Origin: an uncultured Verrucomicrobiota bacterium
Lineage (GTDB): Bacteria > Verrucomicrobiota > Verrucomicrobiia > Chthoniobacterales > SZAS-18
NCBI GenBank assembly: GCA_937871685.1
Contig: CALMOL010000263.1
Span: forward strand, 1-22,803
Direction: 5' to 3'
Length of the DNA: 22,803 bases
The notes below the pieces were generated by a model. That model had not been told where the DNA came from. It ran no database searches and saw only the letters and a list, made by a program, of their open reading frames with translations. Of the stretch, positions 1-6,899 are shown piece after piece; positions within the stretch are counted from its first letter, which is position 1; each line of letters begins with the position of its first letter. Both the position numbers and the translations under genes were made by a program.

Positions 1-1098
1 CCGCTGGACTGCGCGCTGGTCCAGCGCATGACGCTCCCCTCCGCCGAGCCGACCGAGCTGGCCGAGATGGCGCGCTTCCAGTTGGAAAAAGTTCTGCCCT
101 ACCCCGTCGAGACGGTGACGACGGACCTGCGCGTCCTTTCCACCACGGAGAACGAGGGCCACGTGTGCGTGACGGCCGTGGCCGCCGAGCGCATGAGCAT
201 GCTGGGCGAGCCGCTCCTCGCGCGGGACCTTTGGCCCGCGCAGGTCACGCTCCAAGCCTTTCGCGTCGCGTCCGCCGCCGCCCCGCCTGAGCCCGAGCCG
301 GCGGCGGGAAACTGGCTCACGCTCCACGCCGAGGCGGGCCGGCTGCTCCTCACGCTCGTCGAGGCCGGCAAGCCGTCCTTTGTGCAGGCGCTTCCCACGG
401 CCGAGATGCCGGCTGCGGCGGATGACCTTGCCGCCGCGCTCGTGGCCGCGGAGCTCGACGGCGCGCCCAGCGACTGGTCGCACCTTGCGCTCGACCAGGG
501 TTTGGCCGAGCACGAGGGCGCCGTGGCGCAGACGCTGGGGTTGCCCGTGCGCGTGTTCGACGCGCACGCCGTCCCGGCCACGCCTGTCCCTGCCGAGCTG
601 GAGCCAGTGGAGTGGAGATCGGAGCAAACGCGCCGGTCGCGCGCCGTCTCGCTCAAGCGCGTCGTCGCGTGGGCGTTCATCGGATACCTTGCGCTGCTGG
701 TCGTCGGCCTCGTGGTCGCCGGCGTGATCCGCGCGCGCGTGAACACGCTCAAGCGTCGCCTCGCCGAGGCGGGCCCGCGCGTCGCGGAGGTGCAGGGCAC
801 CATCCGCCGCTGGAATGCGCTCTCGCCGGCGCTCGACCCGCGGCTCTATCTCCTGGAAATCCTGCTTCAGATTTCCGAGAGCATCCCGACGGCCGACCTG
901 CGCATCACTTCGCTGGAGCAGTCGCCGCGCGAGATTCTGGTGCAGGGTGAGGCGCCCTCCGCCGCCCTGGCCACCGATCTCGCCGAGCGCCTGCGCGCGC
1001 GCCCCGAGATGGCCGGCGTGCGCTTCACGGCCGACCCGCCGCAGCTCCTGCCCAACGGTCGCGCCCGATTCCGCATCACGTTCGCCCTCACGCCATGA
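1..1098 (+). CDS. GspL/PilM-PilN-like inner-membrane assembly protein (5' partial)
   Basis: The reading frame is open from base 1, so the gene begins upstream; the ATG at 28 is internal, because the conserved-looking stretch starts before it. The visible 365 residues hold a cytoplasmic part with the segment FQLEKVLPYPVE (about residues 26-37), which resembles the linker of GspL/PilM actin-like proteins. One transmembrane helix follows at about 220-244, then a periplasmic PilN-like part with a short coiled region and a small alpha/beta domain. In type II secretion and type IV pilus systems such proteins form the inner-membrane platform that links the assembly ATPase to the pseudopilus. The stop overlaps the next start (ATGA), which indicates translational coupling to the GspM/PilO-like gene. 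The family call rests on architecture and context, not on a diagnostic catalytic motif. Confidence 0.7.
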   Translation, partial: PLDCALVQRMTLPSAEPTELAEMARFQLEKVLPYPVETVTTDLRVLSTTENEGHVCVTAVAAERMSMLGEPLLARDLWPAQVTLQAFRVASAAAPPEPEPAAGNWLTLHAEAGRLLLTLVEAGKPSFVQALPTAEMPAAADDLAAALVAAELDGAPSDWSHLALDQGLAEHEGAVAQTLGLPVRVFDAHAVPATPVPAELEPVEWRSEQTRRSRAVSLKRVVAWAFIGYLALLVVGLVVAGVIRARVNTLKRRLAEAGPRVAEVQGTIRRWNALSPALDPRLYLLEILLQISESIPTADLRITSLEQSPREILVQGEAPSAALATDLAERLRARPEMAGVRFTADPPQLLPNGRARFRITFALTP

Positions 1099-1700
1099 AG
1101 ATGCCCGCTTTCCTCGACCCGGCGCGCCTCCGCATGCCGGCCGCGTTCACCCGCCTCACCCCGCGCGAGCGGAAGCTGCTGCTGATCGTCGGCGGCGTGG
1201 CGTTCGCGTTCATCAACCTTTTCCTTGCGCGGGCCGTGCTGCGCGCGGTGCAGTCCGCCCGCGCCGAATCGCAGGTGCAGCAAAGCTCGTGGGACGTCGC
1301 CCGCGGCATGCTCGGGCAGGAGCAGCTCTGGGCCGCGCGCGGCGCCTGGCTCCGGCAAAAGCAGCCCGCGCTCACGCAGGGACGCGACCGGGCGAACGTC
1401 GAATTGCTCGGGGAAGTGGACGGCCTCACCAAGTCGCACGGACTCACGCTGGAAACGCCGCCGGTCATCAATCCCGCCGAGCCCACTCCAGCCGGCGCGG
1501 CCGCGGCGCAGCAATCCGTGTCGGTGACGATCGACGCCAAGGGCTCGTGGGAGGCGCTGGTGCGCTTCCTCCACGCCGCGCAGCAGCCCGAGAAGTTCAT
1601 CGTCTTCGAGAACGCCTCGATCCAGGCGGACCCCACCGACGCCAAGCTTCTGCGCGCCCGCCTGCGCGTGGCCCGCTGGTATGCGCCGCCGGGGTCGTGA
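1095..1700 (+). CDS. GspM/PilO-like inner-membrane assembly protein
   Basis: This 201-residue protein has a short cytoplasmic N-terminus, one transmembrane helix at about residues 28-47 preceded by basic residues (RERK), a predicted coiled coil at about 50-105, and a C-terminal alpha/beta domain. The order helix, coiled coil, small ferredoxin-like domain is that of GspM and PilO, which dimerise with GspL/PilN in the inner-membrane platform of type II secretion or type IV pilus machines. The start overlaps the stop of the preceding GspL/PilN-like gene by four bases (ATGA). It is the last gene of that operon: a hairpin lies 16 bases after the stop and nothing on + follows for almost 900 bases. 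Sequence similarity within this family is low, so the name is inferred from topology and position. Confidence 0.65.
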   Translation: MKMPAFLDPARLRMPAAFTRLTPRERKLLLIVGGVAFAFINLFLARAVLRAVQSARAESQVQQSSWDVARGMLGQEQLWAARGAWLRQKQPALTQGRDRANVELLGEVDGLTKSHGLTLETPPVINPAEPTPAGAAAAQQSVSVTIDAKGSWEALVRFLHAAQQPEKFIVFENASIQADPTDAKLLRARLRVARWYAPPGS

Positions 1701-1716
1701 GGGAAACGCGAGACAA

Positions 1717-1746
1717 GTTCCGACGAAGGGGCAGCTTCCTCGGAAC
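1717..1746 (+). terminator. hairpin after the GspM/PilO-like gene
   Basis: An inverted repeat starts 16 bases after the stop at 1700. GTTCCGA pairs with TCGGAAC (7 bp); after a C/C mismatch, GAAG pairs with CTTC (4 bp) around a 6-base loop. No T-run follows, so intrinsic termination is uncertain. It also lies just downstream of the broken small gene on the opposite strand and could serve both. Confidence 0.4.
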
Positions 1747-1769
1747 GAAGGTTGCGCGCCCCGTGGGGT

Positions 1770-2221
1770 CTAGGCCGCCGCCTGCATCTCCAACGAGCTG
1801 CTCACCGCGGCGATGGGCAGGCCCGATAACGAGCATTGCTCCTCGCCATCGGAGTAGGTCGTCAGCCGCGACCGCCTTGGGTTGAGGTGCGCGTGGTCGG
1901 CCGTGGGCACGACGTATTCGTGTCCGTCGCTAGAGCGTTTTCGATTCAGGTGGTCGCATCCGCTCGAAGCCGCTTGCGAGAGGTCGGCCGCAGGCTTTGA
2001 AGGGCGGCGACCTGACGCCGCTTTGGCCCTGGAGCTGCGGCCTCGCCTCCGAAAGCGGCGACGGGTCGCCGCGCTCCAAAACGTCGCTGAGCTTCCGCCA
2101 GCCGCCGCCCGCGAGGCGCGACAAGTCGAATCGAAAACGCTCTGGTGCGGACCGCGAACGGCTCGAAAGGGCGGCGCTGCAAGAGGTCGGAAATCTGCTG
2201 GAGAACCGTGCATTCATCCAT
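1770..2221 (-). pseudogene. small 'RRPFEPF' family protein gene split by an insertion
   Basis: The N-terminal half (26 codons, ATG at 2221, ending at 2144) contains LLQRRPFEPFAVRT and has a good ribosome binding site (AGGTGA, 2226-2231, four bases upstream of the ATG). The C-terminal half (53 codons, 1931-1773, stop TAG at 1770-1772) starts SDGHEYVVPTADH and ends SLEMQAAA, in another frame. Between them lies a 212-bp element with inverted ends. Removing exactly those 212 bases joins the two parts in frame into a 79-residue protein. It resembles a family of about 80 residues that I remember as common in Verrucomicrobiota and Planctomycetota (pattern: RRPFEPF, DGR/DGH, HPD-like segment, C-terminal SLEV). 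The function of that family is unknown to me. As it stands the gene cannot make the full protein. Confidence 0.7.
1932..2143. mobile_element. 212-bp MITE-like element with 16-bp perfect terminal inverted repeats
   Basis: The element begins AGAGCGTTTTCGATTC (1932-1947) and ends with its exact reverse complement (2128-2143). Similarity between the ends continues a little further inward (TCGC at matching positions). Inside is a second imperfect inverted repeat, 2006-2024 with 2052-2070 (16 of 19 positions pair). There is no transposase gene, so it would be non-autonomous. It sits inside a small gene on the minus strand, and its precise removal restores that reading frame. No long target-site duplication is visible; at most a 2-bp CT repeat could be argued. 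Confidence 0.7.
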
Positions 2222-2416
2222 CTCTTCACCTCAATCCGCAAGCGTGGAGGGCACGAGTCGGCGGTGAGCCTGATAACGCCACGCGACGGGAGTTGCAGTT
2301 TTCCCTGAAGGTGAGCAGCGCGGTCCCCGCGCCGTTGGCGGCGGCGAAAACCGCCTGGATTCACCGGATGACAAAGGATGCCCTCCCCTCCCACGCACTT
2401 CCCGCGCAAAACATGA

Positions 2417-2493
2417 CGATTATCCCCTCACAACAAGTTGTCAGAAGGAGAGTTGAGGAATTGCTTCTGGGACATGTCTTGAAGGGATAATCG
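2417..2493 (+). other. 77-nt foldback, possible structured leader RNA or small repeat
   Basis: A perfect 10-bp inverted repeat (CGATTATCCC at 2417-2426, GGGATAATCG at 2484-2493) encloses 57 bases. Within it, CCTCA (2426-2430) can pair with TGAGG (2454-2458), which competes with the outer stem for C2426. A second stem pairs CTTC (2465-2468) with GAAG (2481-2484), extended by GGGA/TCTT, and competes for G2484. The result would be a three-way-junction-like shape 95 bases upstream of ald on the same strand. It matches no riboswitch class I can name, and could equally be a short palindromic repeat. The fold is read by eye, without energy calculation. Confidence 0.35.
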
Positions 2494-2517
2494 ACTTCCG
2501 TTTTTACCCGGTTCCAA

Positions 2518-2570
2518 GGCCGCGCCGGGCGGCCAAAACCAATTCGCCCCTGGACGCCCCTCCGGCGTCC
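2518..2570 (+). promoter_or_regulatory. two hairpins in the presumed ald leader
   Basis: GGCCGC (2518-2523) pairs with GCGGCC (2529-2534) around a 5-base loop. GGACGCC (2552-2558) pairs with GGCGTCC (2564-2570) around the loop CCTCC. The second hairpin ends 18 bases before the ald ATG, and no Shine-Dalgarno motif is visible in between. They could affect translation or simply be GC-rich palindromes. Confidence 0.3.
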
Positions 2571-2588
2571 TCCTACGCTCGGGGCACC

Positions 2589-3698
2589 ATGATCATCGGC
2601 TGCCCCAAAGAAATCAAGTCCCAGGAACACCGCGTTGCCCTGCTGCCCTCGGGCGCGTTCCAGCTCGCCAAGCACGGCCACACGGTCCTCGTCGAGCGCA
2701 ACGCGGGCCTCGGCTCCGGCTATAAGAACGAGGACTACGAGAGCGCCGGCGCGAAACTCGTGGACACGCACGAGGGAGTCTTCGCGCAGGCCGACCTCAT
2801 CGTGAAGGTTAAGGAGCCGCTCGCCACTGAAGTGCCGCTGCTCCGGAAAGATCAGATCCTCTTCACTTATCTCCACCTCGCCGCCGCCAAGGAATTGACC
2901 GAGGGCCTGATGAAATCCGGCGCGACGTGCATCGCCTACGAGACCGTGGAGGTGAACCGCCGCCTGCCGCTGCTCGAGCCGATGAGCGAGATCGCCGGCC
3001 GCATGTCGATCGTGATGGGCGGCTTCTACCTCGCCAAGCACAACGGCGGCTCCGGCGTGCTTCTCGGCGGCGTGCCCGGCGTGCTCCCCGGCAAGGTGGT
3101 CGTGATCGGCGGCGGCTCCTCCGGCGTGAACGCCGCCCGCATGGCCACCGGCCTCGGCGCCGACGTGACCATCCTCGAGGTGGACCTCGAACGGATGCGC
3201 TTCCTCGACATCACCATGCACTCGGCGCACACGCTCTTTTCCAACGAGCAGCACCTCGTCGAATTGCTGCCCACGGTGGACCTGCTCGTCGGCGCGGTGC
3301 TCGTCCCCGGCGCGAAGGCGCCCAAGCTCATCACCCGCCAAATGCTCAAGCGGATGCGCCCCGGCTCGGTGCTCGTGGACATCGCCATCGACCAGGGCGG
3401 CTGCGCCGAGACCTCGCGCCCGACCACGCACATGGACCCGACCTACGTCGAGGAAGGCGTCATCCACTACTGCGTGGCGAACATGCCCGGCGCCTACGCC
3501 CGCACTGCCACGCAGGCCCTCACGAATGTGACCTTTCCTTACCTCGAGAAGCTGGCCGACGGCGGCGTGAAGGGTGCCATCCAGCGCCAGCCTGCCCTGC
3601 TTTCCGGAATCAACGTGATGAACGGCAAGGTGACTTACCAGGCCGTGGCCGATTCCTTCGGCTTCGAATACGCCGACGCGAAGACGCTGGTGGGCTGA
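2589..3698 (+). CDS. ald: alanine dehydrogenase
   Basis: This 369-residue protein of the usual family length catalyses the reversible NAD-dependent deamination of L-alanine to pyruvate and ammonium in the cytoplasm. Substrate-binding and catalytic residues known from the Mycobacterium enzyme are present: Arg15 (EHRVAL), Lys75 (VKVKEP), His96 (TYLHLA) and Asp268 (DIAIDQGG). The NAD-binding Rossmann loop is GGGSSG at 174-179, where most relatives have GAGVVG or similar. N-terminal family signatures (GCPKEIKSQEHRVAL) fix the ATG at 2589, although no Shine-Dalgarno motif precedes it. The gene stands alone on +, with structured sequence in its leader and a long palindrome just after its stop. It is convergent with glnD, whose product senses nitrogen status, but co-regulation is only a guess. 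Confidence 0.95.
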   Translation: MIIGCPKEIKSQEHRVALLPSGAFQLAKHGHTVLVERNAGLGSGYKNEDYESAGAKLVDTHEGVFAQADLIVKVKEPLATEVPLLRKDQILFTYLHLAAAKELTEGLMKSGATCIAYETVEVNRRLPLLEPMSEIAGRMSIVMGGFYLAKHNGGSGVLLGGVPGVLPGKVVVIGGGSSGVNAARMATGLGADVTILEVDLERMRFLDITMHSAHTLFSNEQHLVELLPTVDLLVGAVLVPGAKAPKLITRQMLKRMRPGSVLVDIAIDQGGCAETSRPTTHMDPTYVEEGVIHYCVANMPGAYARTATQALTNVTFPYLEKLADGGVKGAIQRQPALLSGINVMNGKVTYQAVADSFGFEYADAKTLVG

Positions 3699-3708
3699 GG
3701 CAACTTCA

Positions 3709-3899
3709 AGCGCCAACGGCGCGGTCGATACCAGCCTGGGGCAACGCCCCAGGAAACCAGCGGGTTGTTTGCGCGGGCTGAAAGCCCGGCCCATCGTGCA
3801 AACGCACTGAGATGGGGCGGGCTTTCAGACCTTCAGCGGTCAGCGCGTCGGGTTCCTGGGGCGCTGCCCCAGGCTGGTATCGACCGCGCCGTTGGCGCT
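3709..3899. repeat. 191-bp nested palindrome between convergent ald and glnD
   Basis: The outer arms are 3709-3755 and 3853-3899 (47 bp, one mismatch). A second pair, 3778-3795 with 3811-3828 (18 bp, one mismatch), lies inside, and the tip is a small GTGC/GCAC hairpin. Each outer arm itself contains a smaller hairpin (CCTGGGGC with GCCCCAGG). It starts 10 bases after the ald stop and ends 18 bases before the glnD stop, so it fills the interval and could terminate transcription from both sides. The motifs 'CCAGCCTGGGGC' and 'GGGCTGAAAGCCC' recall multicopy intergenic repeats of Verrucomicrobiota and Planctomycetota. Confidence 0.8.
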
Positions 3900-3917
3900 C
3901 CAAAATGGACCAAGCCC

Positions 3918-6704
3918 TCATCGCGACGTGATCTTTTTGATCGCGTCCCCCACCCGCCGCAGAAGCTCACGGTCGGCCAGACGGCCGCCGGTGCGCGCGT
4001 CGGTGAGGTAGAACGAGTCGATGGCCGCGCCGGCCTGCGTGGCCACGCGCGACGACGCCACGCGCACGCCCAGTTCCGTGAAGCAATCCAGCAGATCGTA
4101 GAGCAGCCCGAGCCGGTCCGGGGTCTGCAACTCGATCAGCGTGGACTCCGCGGTCGGCGGGTTCGTGACCGTGATCCGCGTGGGAAAATCGATGCCCGCG
4201 AGCATTGGCTCCCGCCGGCGGCGGGAGCGCAGCCAGAGCGGCCGGAAGTCGAAGGAGTCGAGATCCTGCAGCGCCGACGCCAAGGTGGTCTCGAAGGCTT
4301 TCCGGTCGCGCGCGTCGTCCACCACGCGGAAGCCGGGCGCACTCACGCGGAAAAGGTAGAACGCCAGCGCGTCCTCGCGCCGGTAGAAGTCCGCGCCAAG
4401 AATGTTCAGGCCAGCCGCGGCGAAGGAGCCGGCCACCTTCGGCAGGAGGTCCGCGCGCTCCCAGTTCCAGATTCCGACCTCGGTGTGGCCGCTCTCCGGG
4501 CGGTCCGCCCAGGCCACGGCCGGCGCGAGCATGTCGGACGGCGCGAGCGACTCGGTCTTGAGCAGGAAGGTCCGCAGCAGGCGGAGGTGGTCCGCGATCA
4601 TCTCCGGCCCGTGGGATCGGAAATACCGGTCCGGCATGTGGAAGAGGTGCGCCTCCACCTCATCGCCAAAGCTCGGCCCGAGCAGGCCGCGCACCTCGTT
4701 CGCGGTTTGCTCGCGGCGACGCCGGGCGAGACGCGCGAAGGTCTCGCCCTCGCGCAGGAACTCCGCCGTGCGCCGGTGCATCTGCCAGACGAGCGACTCC
4801 TTCCAATCGCTCCAATTTTCGTCGCCGGTGCCCTGGCCGTCGGCGAGCGTGAGCAGCATGAGCATGTCGAGCCGCTCGCGCGTGCCCACGATCTCGGCGA
4901 ACTCGCGGATCGTCGCCGGGTCGTCCACGTTGCGGCGCTGGGCCATGTTCGAGAGCGTGAGGTGGTGGTCCACGAGGAACACCAAGTCGCGCCGCCGCTC
5001 GGGCCGAAGGGAAAGCCGGGCGGCGGTCTTCTGCGCGAAGAGCGCGCTCGCCTCCGCGTGGTGGCGCGCCGCGGTGGCCTTGCCCGTGTCGTGCAGGATG
5101 ATGGCGAGGTAGAGCGTGAACGGGTCGTCCAGGTCCTCGAAAAGACGGCGATACTCGGCCAAGCGCGGGTCGGTGGTGGAGGCGAGCGCATCGAGCTTCT
5201 CCAGGCACACCAGCGTGTGCTCGTCGGTCGTGTAACGGTGGAAGAACTCGTGCTGCACGAGGCAGAAAAGCGCACCGAACTCCGGCAGATAGGAGCCAAG
5301 CACGCCCGTCTCGTGCATCATGCGCAGGATGCGCGCCGCCTTGCCCTTGTGGCCGAGGATCTCGAAGAAGACCTCGCGCGGCGCCGTGCCGTAGCGGAAG
5401 GTCTGCGTGACGAGGCGACGCCGCTGGCGGATGAGCTGGAAGAGCTCGGGCGAAAGGTCCTCGCCGCGCTCCTGCGCGTGGTGGAAGACGCGCAGCATCC
5501 GCAGGCGGTCCTCGTTGAAGACGTGGCGGTTGCGCGGGTAGATGAGGCCGCCGCGCGAGTAGAAGCCATCGTAGTCCGGGCTGGGCGGCGGCCCCGCCGC
5601 GAGGTAGCGCTCGAAGCGCCCCGCGCCCGCGGGCGGCGGCGCGGCGGGCACGGAGCGGCGCAGCTCCTCGAAGAGCTGGCCGCCGATGAGGTGAAGATCG
5701 CGCGCGTGGCGATAATACTCCTTCATCAGTGCCTCGTTGCGGCGCAACTCGTTCGGCCCCGGCACGCGCAGGCGCGCCGCGACCTGCGGCTGGTGGTGGA
5801 GCGAGAGCGAGTCGGCGGCGCGCCCGTCGAGGTAGTGCAGCTCGTGGCGCACGCGCAGCAGGAAGTCGCGCGCCGTCTCCAGCGCGCGCCATTCCCCAGG
5901 CTCCAGCACGCCGGCGCCGACCAAGGCCTCCAGCCCGCCGCGGCGCACGGCGTCGCGGTGCGGGGTGAACTGCGCGCACCAGAGCACGTTGTGGAAGTCG
6001 CGCAGGCCGCCGGGGCTCCACTTCACCTGCGGCTCCTGCAGGAACACGGTGGGGCCGTGCTTGCGGCGGCGCGAAGCCGTGTCGGCCACGCGCCACTCGA
6101 AGTATTCTTCCTCGCGCCCGCGCAGGCACTCGCCCGGGAACACCCGCTCGAAGGCCGCCCATGTCCCCTCGTCGCCGGCCACGCGCCGCGCCTCGAGCAG
6201 CGAGGTCTTGAAGATGAGGTCCGTGTTCGCGTGGCGCGTCGCCCCGCCCAGCGAGCGGGTGGAATGGCCCACGCGGAAGCCCAGGTCCCAGAGCTGGTAG
6301 AGGAGCTGCTGCACCAGCTCGCCGACGGCCGGCGGCGGGTCATCGCCCCCCGCGCCATGGAGAAAGAGCACATCGATGTCCGAGTGTGGGCAAACTTCGT
6401 TGCGCCCGTAGCCGCCGAGGGCCACCAGCGTCGGGCGCTCCGCGCCCTCCAGCCCGAAGTGGGCGCACGCCGACTCGAAGAGACGCGTGAGAAACACGTC
6501 CACCATCCCGGCGCGCCGCCGGGCGAGCGCCGCCCCGCTCTCGCCCGCGCGATGCTGGAGGCGCAAGCGATGGTCCTCGACCTTGAGGAACCGCCGCAAC
6601 GCGTCCAGCGCGGGCGCGTCCGCGAGGCCCACCAACGCGACCTCCGGGGGCGATCCCAAGACGCGCTCGGCGTGGGCGCGGACCTTGGCGAGATGGGCTG
6701 ACAT
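3918..6704 (-). CDS. glnD: bifunctional uridylyltransferase/uridylyl-removing enzyme (PII modification)
   Basis: This is a 928-residue, full-length GlnD (E. coli enzyme about 890). It adds UMP to PII proteins when nitrogen is short and removes it when glutamine is plentiful. Domains in order: nucleotidyltransferase with GGYGRNE (97-103) and the metal-binding pair in SDID (Asp109, Asp111); GlnD helical linker; HD domain with the ILHDTGK motif near residue 540 and a following HH pair; and two C-terminal ACT domains (about 735-800 and 850-910) for glutamine sensing. The minus-strand ATG at 6704 has an AAAGG about nine bases upstream. No PII (glnB/glnK) or ammonium transporter gene is in the window. 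The gene is divergent from cdsA and convergent with ald. A 978-codon open frame antisense to it is a GC-rich shadow. Confidence 0.95.
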   Translation of the reverse strand: MSAHLAKVRAHAERVLGSPPEVALVGLADAPALDALRRFLKVEDHRLRLQHRAGESGAALARRRAGMVDVFLTRLFESACAHFGLEGAERPTLVALGGYGRNEVCPHSDIDVLFLHGAGGDDPPPAVGELVQQLLYQLWDLGFRVGHSTRSLGGATRHANTDLIFKTSLLEARRVAGDEGTWAAFERVFPGECLRGREEEYFEWRVADTASRRRKHGPTVFLQEPQVKWSPGGLRDFHNVLWCAQFTPHRDAVRRGGLEALVGAGVLEPGEWRALETARDFLLRVRHELHYLDGRAADSLSLHHQPQVAARLRVPGPNELRRNEALMKEYYRHARDLHLIGGQLFEELRRSVPAAPPPAGAGRFERYLAAGPPPSPDYDGFYSRGGLIYPRNRHVFNEDRLRMLRVFHHAQERGEDLSPELFQLIRQRRRLVTQTFRYGTAPREVFFEILGHKGKAARILRMMHETGVLGSYLPEFGALFCLVQHEFFHRYTTDEHTLVCLEKLDALASTTDPRLAEYRRLFEDLDDPFTLYLAIILHDTGKATAARHHAEASALFAQKTAARLSLRPERRRDLVFLVDHHLTLSNMAQRRNVDDPATIREFAEIVGTRERLDMLMLLTLADGQGTGDENWSDWKESLVWQMHRRTAEFLREGETFARLARRRREQTANEVRGLLGPSFGDEVEAHLFHMPDRYFRSHGPEMIADHLRLLRTFLLKTESLAPSDMLAPAVAWADRPESGHTEVGIWNWERADLLPKVAGSFAAAGLNILGADFYRREDALAFYLFRVSAPGFRVVDDARDRKAFETTLASALQDLDSFDFRPLWLRSRRRREPMLAGIDFPTRITVTNPPTAESTLIELQTPDRLGLLYDLLDCFTELGVRVASSRVATQAGAAIDSFYLTDARTGGRLADRELLRRVGDAIKKITSR

Positions 6705-6784
6705 CGGATGAAACCTTTATTTGAAACGCCGAATCCGGCCGACGCAATCCTTCAGGCGTTCTAAGCGTGGCATCCGACGAGGTG

Positions 6785-6850
6785 CGGCACCTTGGGAGCC
6801 CGTGCCGGGTTGGTCGAGCCGCGATGTGGCGCGCGGGAGCAAGCTCCCGC
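6785..6850. repeat. repeat-like hairpins between divergent glnD and cdsA
   Basis: The 195-base gap between the two divergent starts carries CGGCAC (6785-6790) pairing with GTGCCG (6802-6807), and a tight perfect hairpin GCGGGAGC-AA-GCTCCCGC (6833-6850). The second resembles the 'GCGGGAGCAAGCTCCCGC' palindromes I remember as dispersed in Verrucomicrobiota genomes. Promoters for both genes should also lie here, but I cannot assign -35/-10 boxes. Confidence 0.5.
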
Positions 6851-6899
6851 ACTCCATAAATAGCTTCCGCCAGCTTCGGGGCAAAGACGCGCCGCGCCG

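Noticed and set aside
1597..1836. 79-codon open frame on - near the end of the GspM/PilO-like gene
   Set aside because: It overlaps the end of that gene and the hairpin, has no ribosome binding site or recognisable motif, and looks like shadow.
1701..2588. tRNA, rRNA or CRISPR array in the longest gap
   Set aside because: No cloverleaf with a conserved TTCGA-type arm, no rRNA signature and no regularly spaced direct repeats were found there.
3765..6701. 978-codon open frame on + antisense to glnD
   Set aside because: The minus strand encodes a complete GlnD with all motifs. The antisense product is an Arg/Glu/Ala-rich string with no recognisable domain, as expected from codon bias in GC-rich DNA.
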